Positions 48,992-57,356 of a DNA stretch of 64,000 nucleotides are shown piece by piece. The stretch comes from Ferrimonas balearica (GTDB taxonomy: Bacteria > Pseudomonadota > Gammaproteobacteria > Enterobacterales > Shewanellaceae): positions 124,001 through 188,000 of the forward strand of contig NZ_JAHVHV010000003.1 in the NCBI RefSeq assembly GCF_019802085.1, in the 5' to 3' direction. A program made the translations under genes and the position numbers. Under the pieces are notes generated by a model, which ran no database searches, had not been told where the DNA came from, and worked only from the letters and a program-made list of their open reading frames with translations. Numbering within the stretch: position 1 is the stretch's first letter; each line of letters begins with the position of its first letter.

Positions 48992-49742
48992 GTTGCACCT
49001 CCTGGACAAAGCGCTGGGGCTGACTGGCGGTCTCCACCCACCACTGCAGGCGGACGATGTTGTTGCGGGCCAGGCTGGGGGGCAGCTCCATAAAGGGGCA
49101 GTCGGGGTCATCCAGATTGGCCAGGTCGCAGTTGAGCCAATCGTTCTGGATCCCCTCCCCCATCAGCACCCCGTTGCGCTCCAGATCCCCGCCGGCGGTC
49201 ACGCACCAGCGCACGGGATCGCCGGCCACAAAGAAGCGCCGGGCGGCGGAGAAGGGGCCGGTGGGCAGATCGCTGTCCAGGGTGAAGCGCACCCGTTCGC
49301 AGTTGCTGCCCTGACACTGGTGATCGTCGATGGTGCGACTGACTGGGGTGTAGTTGTCCAGCAGGACCAGCGGTTGGCCTTCGCAGGCGTCGCAGTCGCT
49401 GTCGGTGCAGCAACCGGGGGCGTAGGCCACCACCTTGTCCAGGTTGCCGTTGCCCGGGGCCGGCGCCGACAGGTAGCGCTCCGAGGCCAGGATGGGCAGA
49501 AAGTCGATGCAGTCGGTGGTGACGCTGACCGAGCCGGGCACCGCGTCGCGCAGTTCGCGGCTGAGGCGCTGGGCGCCGTAACGCACCTTGCCCAGCTCCT
49601 GTTGCCAGGCCTGGCTCTCCACGTAGATGCGGGTGCCGAAGGTGATAAAGCCGGTGACGCCCAGGGCCAGGATCCCCATCACCAGCAGGGTCACCACCAG
49701 CTCCACCAGGGTCAGCCCCCGTTGAGGCCGCAAGCGCCGCAT
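48975..49742 (-). CDS. mshO: MSHA biogenesis protein MshO, minor pilin
   Basis: 255 residues. Type IV prepilin leader RGLTLVELVVTLLVMGIL, cleaved by the peptidase PilD before the Leu/Phe-type residue. The rest is Cys-rich (CCTDSDCDACEG and others) and suits a PilW-like minor pilin. Shares one base with mshD. Confidence 0.88.
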   Translation of the reverse strand: MRRLRPQRGLTLVELVVTLLVMGILALGVTGFITFGTRIYVESQAWQQELGKVRYGAQRLSRELRDAVPGSVSVTTDCIDFLPILASERYLSAPAPGNGNLDKVVAYAPGCCTDSDCDACEGQPLVLLDNYTPVSRTIDDHQCQGSNCERVRFTLDSDLPTGPFSAARRFFVAGDPVRWCVTAGGDLERNGVLMGEGIQNDWLNCDLANLDDPDCPFMELPPSLARNNIVRLQWWVETASQPQRFVQEVQLENVP

Positions 49743-50263
49743 CAGAAGTTCCCCCGCACCTGGCTGAAGGCCAGGGACTCGCCGCCCGGGGTGAGAATCG
49801 TCACCTGGGCCAGCTTGCTGCCACCGCGCCAGTCACTGCCCAAGGCCGCCGGGGCCTGGCAGGTGATCTGGATGGTGACCTCGAAGCCGTCGTAGCGCTC
49901 GCCACCCAGCAGGGCGTCGGCGTTGTCGTCGAAGTCGTGGAATCGGTCCAGCAGTTCCCAACTGCCGGGATCGCTGGGATCCGCTGCCGCGGCGGCGCAC
50001 ACCGCCGGGCTGTCATCGCAGCAGGTCAGGCCGGGAACCGGCCCGCCCCCCAGTGGGGTGGCCTGGTCCAGCCGGCGGCCGGCCAGCTCCGCCAGCACCG
50101 CCTGACCCAGCTGGGCCCCCTTGGCCCGCTGGACGCCCAGCGCCGAGCGCTCTGCCAGGGGAAAAAGCAGGGTGGCCATCAGCACCAGGGCGATGGCGAG
50201 CACCACCATGCCCACCACCATCTCCACCAGGGTAAAGCCCCTTTGCCGTCGTTCAGAGGCCAT
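49742..50263 (-). CDS. mshD: MSHA biogenesis protein MshD, minor pilin
   Basis: 173 residues. Prepilin leader QRGFTLVEMVVGMVVLAIAL with G/F cleavage site and E5. Several Cys, PGLTCCDDSPAVCAA among them. Second of the minor pilins; overlaps mshC by 11 bp. Confidence 0.9.
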   Translation of the reverse strand: MASERRQRGFTLVEMVVGMVVLAIALVLMATLLFPLAERSALGVQRAKGAQLGQAVLAELAGRRLDQATPLGGGPVPGLTCCDDSPAVCAAAAADPSDPGSWELLDRFHDFDDNADALLGGERYDGFEVTIQITCQAPAALGSDWRGGSKLAQVTILTPGGESLAFSQVRGNF

Positions 50264-50687
50264 GGACGTAGCCCTCGGGTTCGATGCGCACCCGCTGGGG
50301 TGAGGCGCCGTCGATGGTCAGGTCGCAGCCTCCGCCGCAGGCGCCAGTGGGGCGGCCCAGGGTGTCCAGGCTGAGGGTAAAGGTGTCGCTGCCGGACAGC
50401 GTCAGGGTGACGTTGTCCAGGGGATAGGGGTCCTCACCGGCGCAGGGGCCGGTGAGGAAAAATTGGCTCGGCGTGGCCGAGAAGGTGCAGACCTGTCCCG
50501 CCAGGGCCCCCTGCTGCAGCCGCTGAAGTTCCGCCACCAGGGCATCCCGGGTGGCGACGGTGGCGAACTGCGAGGGCCCGAGGAAACGGGACAGGGCATA
50601 CAGGGCGAGAATGGCGACCAACAGGATGATGGTCACCAGCTCGACCAGGGTAAAGCCCCTGCCTCTGAAGACAGAGCCTTTGGTCAC
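50253..50687 (-). CDS. mshC: MSHA pilin protein MshC
   Basis: 144 residues. Prepilin leader GRGFTLVELVTIILLVAIL with the usual Glu5 and a C-terminal globular part with several Cys (CTFSATPSQF; TGPCAGED; ACGGGCDL). Minor pilin just after mshA. Confidence 0.88.
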   Translation of the reverse strand: MTKGSVFRGRGFTLVELVTIILLVAILALYALSRFLGPSQFATVATRDALVAELQRLQQGALAGQVCTFSATPSQFFLTGPCAGEDPYPLDNVTLTLSGSDTFTLSLDTLGRPTGACGGGCDLTIDGASPQRVRIEPEGYVHGL

Positions 50688-50703
50688 TGAGGTTCAGTCC
50701 GAT

Positions 50704-51177
50704 TTAGCAGCCAGACTCGTCAATGGCGTAGGTCGGGGTCGCGTCAGAGGCGCTGGCCGGAGTGTACTGTACCGCACAGGTGCTGGTGTTGTACTCGGCA
50801 TCGTAGATCAGGATGGGAGTGCCGCTGCTGTCGTCAACCAGCCAGGAAACACCGGGGCCAGAGGCAATACCGGACTCTTCCAGCACTTCCACAATGGCAG
50901 CGGCATCTTTCACGTAGCCGTTAAAGGTGTTGACGGTTGTGCCGTTGCCATCGATCTCAACGGTGGTCTGATCGCCGGACTCCAGGCCCTGGATCGCCGC
51001 TTTGGAGAAGACCAGGGCGTTGGCGCCCTTCAGGGCCCCTTCGGCGCCGCTCAGGGTGGCGATGCGGGCATCACTTTGCAGGTTGATGAACTTGGGTGCG
51101 GCCACCACGGCCAAGATGCCGAGGATGATGATCACCACCACCAGTTCGATCAGGGTAAAACCTTGTTGACGTTTCAT
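50704..51177 (-). CDS. mshA: MSHA major pilin MshA
   Basis: 157 residues. Short leader QQGFTLIELVVVIIILGIL, then APKFINLQSDARIATL, the sequence typical of MshA pilins. Disulfide Cys at about 134 and 157 at the C-terminus (STCAVQY and ESGC). Major subunit of the mannose-sensitive haemagglutinin pilus used for surface attachment and mechanical sensing. A T-rich leader and AGGAG lie upstream. Confidence 0.92.
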   Translation of the reverse strand: MKRQQGFTLIELVVVIIILGILAVVAAPKFINLQSDARIATLSGAEGALKGANALVFSKAAIQGLESGDQTTVEIDGNGTTVNTFNGYVKDAAAIVEVLEESGIASGPGVSWLVDDSSGTPILIYDAEYNTSTCAVQYTPASASDATPTYAIDESGC

Positions 51178-51226
51178 AGAGCGCTCCTAGCAAAAAAAGA
51201 AAGCAAAATTGGTCAGTTAATGGTTA

Positions 51227-51817
51227 TCAGTTGTTGAAGCTCAGCACCTGGCCGGAGGCCGGGTTGTAGGTGAACCCCTTGCCCACGGTCACGTCGTCGT
51301 CGTTGGGACGGCCGTTGTTGGGGTCGAGATCCAGGGTGCTTACCAGGTGGTAGACGCAGAGATCGACGTTGTTGACGGTGTTGCCGTTGGGGTCGATCAC
51401 GCTGCCGCCGGCGGCGTTGTCCACGGAGATGGCGTAACGGGCGTTGCGGGCGTCCTCGTTGGAGAGCACGTTCATCGGCGGGCTCTGCAGGATGTCGTTA
51501 AAGGCACTCTGGCAGGCGGCACTGTTCATGCCGTTCGGCGCACGGCCAGCATCGCCACTGGGGTAACCGAACTGGTTCACGCCCACGGCCACGCCGTCCA
51601 GCACCACGCTGTCGGCGGGGCGACCGTCCACTTCCCACTGGGCGCGCACGATGCCCACGGCGGAGGCCACACCGCCACCCACACCTTCACTGGAGGCCTT
51701 CTCCGCCTCGTCCGTGATGTTGATAAATTTCGGCAGGGCCACTGCGGCCAGAATGCCCAGGATCACCACCACAATCACCAGTTCCACAAAGGTGAAACCT
51801 TGCTGTCGTTTACTCAT
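51227..51817 (-). CDS. mshB: MSHA pilin-like protein MshB
   Basis: 196 residues from the ATG at 51817, preceded by GGAGG; the in-frame extension to 51850 is not needed. Prepilin leader QQGFTFVELVIVVVILGIL followed by ALPKFINITDEAEKASSEGVGGG, close to MshA but longer with two Cys in the C-terminal half (NSAACQSAFND; VDLCVYHL). Lies directly before mshA, the conserved place for MshB. It could function as a second major or minor pilin. Confidence 0.85.
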   Translation of the reverse strand: MSKRQQGFTFVELVIVVVILGILAAVALPKFINITDEAEKASSEGVGGGVASAVGIVRAQWEVDGRPADSVVLDGVAVGVNQFGYPSGDAGRAPNGMNSAACQSAFNDILQSPPMNVLSNEDARNARYAISVDNAAGGSVIDPNGNTVNNVDLCVYHLVSTLDLDPNNGRPNDDDVTVGKGFTYNPASGQVLSFNN

Positions 51818-51886
51818 AAACACCTCCGTGTCAAAGGTTAAGTTACGCATCTTCGTTTACTCCGCCCCTCTAAAAGGGCTTTTACT

Positions 51887-52345
51887 TCAGCGACCTACAG
51901 TCTGGATCACCAGGCTGCCTGTACGACCGAAATAGGTCATCTCCCGGTCACTGCCCAAGCGGTAATGGCAGCGATCCGGGTGTCGGGGGTCCGAGCGGAT
52001 GGCCGCCAGGATCCCCTGGGAGGGCTGGCCCATCAGGGCCCGCCACAGGGTTTCGCAATCGGGGCTGGGCTGAGGCCAGCCTCCCTCCGGGTCCAGAACC
52101 AACTGAACCGGTTGTCCGTCGGGGCTCTGCCACGCCAGCTCAGTCTGCCGCGGGTGTTGCAACCACTGACCCCGCACCAGGGTGATGGCGTCCAGCCAGC
52201 GGCGCTTGACCAGCTCCGTGGGCACCGGGTCCGGGCTGCCCCAGTAACGTAGCCCCAGGGCCAGCACCGTGGCCACCACCAGCAGCACCAGCCCCAGGTG
52301 CCAGGCCTGGAACAGCTCTGCGCTGGCCCGGTCCTGGCGGTCCAT
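51887..52345 (-). CDS. mshF: MSHA biogenesis protein MshF
   Basis: 152 residues from the ATG at 52345, which overlaps the mshG stop (TGATG). One membrane helix (WHLGLVLLVVATVLALGLRY) and a small periplasmic domain with two Cys; MshF has little known function. Last gene of the mshI-to-mshF biogenesis block, 69 bp before mshB. Confidence 0.82.
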   Translation of the reverse strand: MDRQDRASAELFQAWHLGLVLLVVATVLALGLRYWGSPDPVPTELVKRRWLDAITLVRGQWLQHPRQTELAWQSPDGQPVQLVLDPEGGWPQPSPDCETLWRALMGQPSQGILAAIRSDPRHPDRCHYRLGSDREMTYFGRTGSLVIQTVGR

Positions 52346-53562
52346 CAGCGCCCCTGCACGGCATTGAACATGTCCCACATCGGCAGGTAGATCCCCAGGG
52401 CCAGCACCAGCACCATGCCCGCCACCAACACCAGCAGGATGGGTTCGATCTTGGCGGTCAGACCCTTGAGTTCGTAATCCACCTCGCGCTCGTAGAACGC
52501 GGCCACGTCATCGAGCAGCTCATCGATGCGTCCGGTCTCCTCCCCCACGGCGATCATCTGCAACACCAGTGGGGTGAAGAGTTCGGCGCTGCCGGCGGTG
52601 CGGCGAATGGTGTCGCCCCCCTCGATCCCCCGGCGCATGCCGATGATGCGATCGTGCATAAAGCGGTTGTCCACGGCGTCCGCCACCAGGGACAGCGACT
52701 GGTTCACCGGCACCCCGCCCCGCAGCATCATCGACAGGCTGCGGGCGAAGCGGCTCAGGCTGGCCCGGGTGACGATGGAGCCGACGATGGGCAGCCGAAG
52801 CTTCCAGGTGTCCCAGCGCAACCGACCGGCGGCGGTGCCCAGCCAGATCTTCAGACCCAGCAGCCCCCCCACCAGGCCCACCAGCAGCAAGGGCCAGTAG
52901 CCGACGAAAAACTCGGAGGTGGCGATCAGGATGCGGGTGGGCAGCGGCAGCTCGGCGCCAAACTTGGCGAACATCTGGGCGAACTTGGGGATCACCAGGA
53001 TGTTGAGCACCGCCACCGCCACGGCGATGAACCCCAGCACCAGCACCGGGTAGCGCAGCGCCGCCTGGATCCGCCGCCGGGTGTCCTGCTCCTGCTCCAG
53101 GTGCCCGGAGAGGCGCTCGAACACCTCGTCCAGCTTGCCGGTATTCTCCCCCACGTGAACCATGGCCACGTACATGGGGCTGAACACCCGGGGATGGGCG
53201 TTCAGGGCCGCCGACAGGGTGCGGCCGGCGGTCAGTTGTTCGGTGATGTCCTGCAGGGTCTCCCGCAGCAGCGGGTGGCGCTGGCTCTCCGCCAGGCCCG
53301 CCAGGGCCTGCAACAGCGGGATCCCGGAGCGGGTCAGGGAGAGCATCTGACGGGTGAACATCAACAGCTCCGCCAGGGGGAGCCGCCGCTGCAGCAGCCG
53401 CTTCCAATCGATGGCGGTGCTGGGCTCGAAGGGCTCCAGGCTCAGGGGGATGATGGCCCGGCGCATCAGCTGGTCCGCCGCCGCGCTCTCGCTGGCCGCC
53501 TCCAGTTCGCCGGTGACCCGGGTGCCGGTGCCGTCCCGCCCGGTGTAACGATAGAACCCCAT
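52345..53562 (-). CDS. mshG: MSHA inner-membrane platform protein MshG (GspF family)
   Basis: 405 residues with two GspF domains (about 70-190 and 275-400) and three membrane helices. Landmarks include AELLMFTRQMLSLTRSGIPLLQAL and FSPMYVAMVHVGENTGKLDEVF. The platform protein coupled to the MshE motor. One base after mshE. Confidence 0.95.
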   Translation of the reverse strand: MGFYRYTGRDGTGTRVTGELEAASESAAADQLMRRAIIPLSLEPFEPSTAIDWKRLLQRRLPLAELLMFTRQMLSLTRSGIPLLQALAGLAESQRHPLLRETLQDITEQLTAGRTLSAALNAHPRVFSPMYVAMVHVGENTGKLDEVFERLSGHLEQEQDTRRRIQAALRYPVLVLGFIAVAVAVLNILVIPKFAQMFAKFGAELPLPTRILIATSEFFVGYWPLLLVGLVGGLLGLKIWLGTAAGRLRWDTWKLRLPIVGSIVTRASLSRFARSLSMMLRGGVPVNQSLSLVADAVDNRFMHDRIIGMRRGIEGGDTIRRTAGSAELFTPLVLQMIAVGEETGRIDELLDDVAAFYEREVDYELKGLTAKIEPILLVLVAGMVLVLALGIYLPMWDMFNAVQGR

Positions 53563-53563
53563 C

Positions 53564-55321
53564 TCAGCTCACCCCCTCCGGGGTCGACAGCCGCTGGGAC
53601 AGGGTGCCGCCGAGCTCGGTGGCGTCCTCCACCAGCTTCATCGCCTCCTCCAGGGTGGTCACCCCCTGCTGGGCGTACTCCAGAGCCGCCAGCGCCAGGG
53701 GCTGGAACTGGCCACTGGCCCGTACCGCCTGGGCAAAGGCCTCGGCGTCGCTGCGTCGCAGCGCCTCCACCATGGGCTCATCCAGCTCTAGCATCTCGTA
53801 GACGCCGATGCGGCCGCGGTAACCGCTCTGGTTGCAGCGCTGGCAGCCCTGGCCCCGTTTGAAGGGGTGGGCCAGCAGGGCTTCGCCGCCGACGTGGGCC
53901 AGCCAGGCTCTCTCCCCCGGGGTCAGTGGGTGCTCGGTGGCGCAGTGGCCGCAGATCCGGCGCACCAGGCGCTGGGCCAGGATCGCCCGCAGGGCGCTGG
54001 CCACCAGGTAGGGGGCGGCCCCCATGTCGATCAGGCGCAGGGTGGAGCTGATGGCGTCGTTGGTGTGCAGGGTGGAGAGCACCAGGTGGCCGGTCAGGGC
54101 GCCCCGCAGGCCGATCTCCACGGTCTCCTGATCCCGCATCTCCCCCACCATGATGATGTCCGGATCCTGACGCAGGGTGGTGCGCAGCACCTGGGAGAAA
54201 TCCAGGCCAATTTTGTGGTTGACCTGCACCTGGCTGATCCGCGGCAGACGGTATTCCACCGGGTCTTCCACGGTGATGATCTTGCGCTCCGCCTGGTTCA
54301 ATTCGTTGAGCACGGCGTAGAGGGTGGTGGTCTTACCGGAGCCGGTGGGGCCGGTCACCAGGAGCATGCCATGGGGCCGCCCCACCTGGGCGCGCACCCG
54401 CTGGATCAGCGACTCCGGCATGCCGGTCTCCTCCAGCTGCAGCAAACCGGCGGACTGGTCCAGCAGACGCATCACCACGGATTCGCCGAACTGCACCGGC
54501 ATGGTGGAAAGCCGCACGTCGATCTCGTGGCCCTTCACCGACATGTGGAATCGGCCGTCTTGGGGCAGGCGCTTCTCGGAGATGTCCAGCCCCGCCATCA
54601 GCTTGATCCGCAGCACCAGCGCGTTGGCCACTCTGTACTCGGAGAGGGTGGTCTCCATCAGCTGGCCGTCCACCCGGTAACGGATCCGCAGCAGCTTCTC
54701 GTCCGGCTCGATGTGAATGTCCGAGGCCCGCACCTGTACGGCGTCCTCGAAGATGGACTGCAGCAGACGCACCACCGCGGTGTCGTTGTCCGCGTCTTCG
54801 CCCACCAGGGCATCCAGGCTGAACTCCGACTGACCGCTGTACTCCTCCTCCAGCTCACCGGCGATGGAGGCGATCTTCTCGGTGTGGCGGTAGAGGTTGT
54901 CGAAGGCGTCCAGCAGCTGCCCCTCGGTGGCCACCGCCAGCTTGATCTGGCGGGGGGCCAGCAGGGTCTCCAGGGTATCCAGGGCCCCAAGGTCCGCCGG
55001 ATCGCTCATCGCCAGGGTCAGGCTCTCCTCGTCCCCCTCCACCACCAGGGCCCGGTAGCGGCGGGCGTGGACCTCCGGCAGCAGCTGCACCAACTCATTG
55101 GGGATGCGGCGGCGGCTGAGATCCAAAAAGGGGATGGCCATCTGTTGGGCCAGGAAGCTGAGCAGCTGGGACTCGCTGATGAGATCCAGCTCGATCAGGG
55201 TGCGCCCCAGCTTGCGGCCACTCTGTTTCTGGGCCGCCAGGGCGTGTTGCAGTTGTTCGTCGGTGATGATCCCTTCGTTGACCAGCAGATCACCCAGACG
55301 TTGCTTCAATTTGGTCTTCAT
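53564..55321 (-). CDS. mshE: MSHA pilus extension ATPase MshE
   Basis: 585 residues. Two tandem MshEN-type repeats at the N-terminus (about 1-65; RLGDLLVNEGIITDEQL and KLGRTLIELDLISESQL) match the cyclic-di-GMP-binding motif established for Vibrio cholerae MshE. Walker A GPTGSGKTTTLYA (about 320-332), Asp box and Walker B IIMVGEMRDQETVE (about 392), His box TLHTNDA and a zinc tetracysteine (CGHC and CQRC). Motor for pilus extension, thus tied to c-di-GMP. Confidence 0.96.
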   Translation of the reverse strand: MKTKLKQRLGDLLVNEGIITDEQLQHALAAQKQSGRKLGRTLIELDLISESQLLSFLAQQMAIPFLDLSRRRIPNELVQLLPEVHARRYRALVVEGDEESLTLAMSDPADLGALDTLETLLAPRQIKLAVATEGQLLDAFDNLYRHTEKIASIAGELEEEYSGQSEFSLDALVGEDADNDTAVVRLLQSIFEDAVQVRASDIHIEPDEKLLRIRYRVDGQLMETTLSEYRVANALVLRIKLMAGLDISEKRLPQDGRFHMSVKGHEIDVRLSTMPVQFGESVVMRLLDQSAGLLQLEETGMPESLIQRVRAQVGRPHGMLLVTGPTGSGKTTTLYAVLNELNQAERKIITVEDPVEYRLPRISQVQVNHKIGLDFSQVLRTTLRQDPDIIMVGEMRDQETVEIGLRGALTGHLVLSTLHTNDAISSTLRLIDMGAAPYLVASALRAILAQRLVRRICGHCATEHPLTPGERAWLAHVGGEALLAHPFKRGQGCQRCNQSGYRGRIGVYEMLELDEPMVEALRRSDAEAFAQAVRASGQFQPLALAALEYAQQGVTTLEEAMKLVEDATELGGTLSQRLSTPEGVS

Positions 55322-56442
55322 CGGCGCTCCAGCAGGGTCAACCGCTCGCGGGCAAAGGCCTGCGCGGCGGCACTCAAATCGTCACTCTCCAGGGCCTGGC
55401 GATAGGCGGACTTAGCCCCGCCCAGGTCCCGTTCGCTGTCCCGGGCGTAGCCCAGACCCAGCCACCAGGCGCCCCGTTGGGGCTCCGCCTTCAGCAGCGC
55501 CAGGTAATCGTCTTTGGCCAGGGCCAGCCGGCCCAGTTGTTGGGCCAGGGCGGCCCGTTTGGCCCGCCACTGGGGATCCGGCGTCAAGCGGGTGGACCAG
55601 TCCAGCCACTGGCCCGCCAGTTCGGTTTCGCCGCGGGCCAGGCTTTGCTGGGCCGCCAGCAAGGGGTAGCCCGCCTGGTCCGGGTAGGCCCGGGCGGCGG
55701 CCATCAATTGATCGTCCACGCTGCCCCGTTGGCCCTGCAGACCCAGCAGCTCCAGGCGCGCCTCGTGCAGGTTGGGCGCCAGACTCAGTGCCTCCTCCAG
55801 CAGCGGCTCGGGATCCGCCTCCTCGCCGGCGCGCTGCCACAGCCGCTGGGCCTGCTCCTCGGCGCTCAGGGCCGAGGGCTGGATCGCCAGCACCTGGGGC
55901 GCCGGTTTGGGCGCCGGCTTGGGCTTCGGATCCGGCATGGGCTCCGCCGCGACCGGAGCCACGACCTCACGTGCGGCAGTGTCCGGGGCGGTGCTGGCCT
56001 CGGCCGGCGCCGGGGCGGCACTGGGCTCGGGCTGAGCCGGTGCCGGTGCCGGGTCGGCAACCGCTTCAGCGGGTGTGGTCGCCGCTTCGGTCACCTCGGT
56101 CGACGCGGCCGGAGCCAGGGTCTCGGCCGGCGCTTTCGAAGCGGTGTCGCCGGACGCCGTCTCCTCGGCCACCGTGGGCGCGGAGATCGCCGCGCCACTC
56201 ACTTCGACGCTGGCTTGGGGCACCGTCTCCGCCGACAGGGCCAGCTGGGGGACGGCACGCCAGGCGTGACTCAGGGTGGGCCACCAGGCCCACAGGGCCG
56301 CCGCCAGCAGGGGCGGCAGCAGCCACAGGGGCGAGAAGCGGCGTCGGGGCGCCGGCTTGGCGCTGGCGTTCACCGGCTGGGGCATCGCCCCCCGGCCGCC
56401 GCGCAGCTCCAGCGCCTTAAGGGTGTCGTTGATCACGCTCAT
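55318..56442 (-). CDS. mshN: MSHA biogenesis protein MshN (TPR)
   Basis: 374 residues from the ATG at 56442, overlapping mshM by 4 bp; a longer frame to 56688 lies inside mshM. N-terminal membrane helix (FSPLWLLPPLLAAALWAWWP), then a low-complexity Ala/Pro/Glu-rich stretch (about 90-200), and C-terminal TPR repeats (about 210-374; ARLELLGLQ, LGLGYARDSERDLGGAKSAYR). Suggests a periplasmic scaffold for the secretin complex. Confidence 0.88.
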   Translation of the reverse strand: MSVINDTLKALELRGGRGAMPQPVNASAKPAPRRRFSPLWLLPPLLAAALWAWWPTLSHAWRAVPQLALSAETVPQASVEVSGAAISAPTVAEETASGDTASKAPAETLAPAASTEVTEAATTPAEAVADPAPAPAQPEPSAAPAPAEASTAPDTAAREVVAPVAAEPMPDPKPKPAPKPAPQVLAIQPSALSAEEQAQRLWQRAGEEADPEPLLEEALSLAPNLHEARLELLGLQGQRGSVDDQLMAAARAYPDQAGYPLLAAQQSLARGETELAGQWLDWSTRLTPDPQWRAKRAALAQQLGRLALAKDDYLALLKAEPQRGAWWLGLGYARDSERDLGGAKSAYRQALESDDLSAAAQAFARERLTLLERR

Positions 56443-57353
56443 ACCAGCCCCTCCGGCCACCAGCGAGCGGCCAGGCCGCTGCCCAGCAGCAGCACCGCCA
56501 GGGCCACCAGCCACCACAGCCGGGTCTGTTGCCAGAGTCCGGGCCAGGGGCGGGCCGCCTCGGTGTCCGCCACCACCGCTTTGATGGTCTGGGTGCGGAT
56601 CCGCTGATCCCCCTGACCGAAACTGAGCATCAGCGCCTTGTGGCTGAGCACGTTCAGCAATCGGGGCACGCCGCCGCTGGCCTGCCACAGGGCGTCCAGT
56701 TGGCCGGCGCTGAACAGGGCCTCGCCCCGGTAACCGGCCACCTGCAAGCGGTGCTGCAGGTAGTTGCGGCTCTCCTCCCGGGTCAGGCCCCGCAGTTGGT
56801 AGGAGAAGGTGATCCGCTGGCGCAGTTGGCGCAGGTTGGGCTGAGCCAGGCGCTGGTCCAGCTCGGGCTGACCGAACATCACTACCTGCAGCAGCTTGAA
56901 GCGCTCGGTTTCCAGGTTGGTGAACAGCCGCAGCGCCTCCAGGGTGTCGTCCGGCAGGGCCTGGGCCTCGTCCAGCAGGAGCACCACCTGGCGTCCGGCC
57001 ATGGCCAGTTCCATCAGCTTGTCGCTGATGGCGGCGGTCAGCTGTTGTTGGTCCGCCTGGACGCTGACCCCCAGCTCGGCGGCCACCGCCCGACGCATCT
57101 CGTCGGGGCTCAGGAAGGGGTTGGGCAGGTAGGCCACCTGATAACGGTCGCTCACCTCCCGCAGCAGTTTTCGACAGAGCAGGGTTTTGCCTGTGCCCAC
57201 TTCACCGGTCACCTTGATGAACCCCTCGCCCGCCGCCAGGGCGGTGTGCAGCACCTGCAGCGCCTCCTGGTGGGGCGCCAGCTCGCAGTAGAACTGCGTG
57301 TTGGGGGTCAGGGTGAAGGGCAGCTCCCGCAGCCCGAAGTGGTACAGGTACAT
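56439..57353 (-). CDS. mshM: MSHA biogenesis protein MshM (ExeA-like AAA ATPase)
   Basis: 304 residues. P-loop GEVGTGKTLL (residues 50-58), Walker B VVLLLDEAQALP, AAA lid, and a C-terminal membrane helix (about 280-300). Resembles ExeA/GspA ATPases that help insert the secretin. Starts a few bases after mshL. Confidence 0.93.
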   Translation of the reverse strand: MYLYHFGLRELPFTLTPNTQFYCELAPHQEALQVLHTALAAGEGFIKVTGEVGTGKTLLCRKLLREVSDRYQVAYLPNPFLSPDEMRRAVAAELGVSVQADQQQLTAAISDKLMELAMAGRQVVLLLDEAQALPDDTLEALRLFTNLETERFKLLQVVMFGQPELDQRLAQPNLRQLRQRITFSYQLRGLTREESRNYLQHRLQVAGYRGEALFSAGQLDALWQASGGVPRLLNVLSHKALMLSFGQGDQRIRTQTIKAVVADTEAARPWPGLWQQTRLWWLVALAVLLLGSGLAARWWPEGLV

Positions 57354-57356
57354 GGG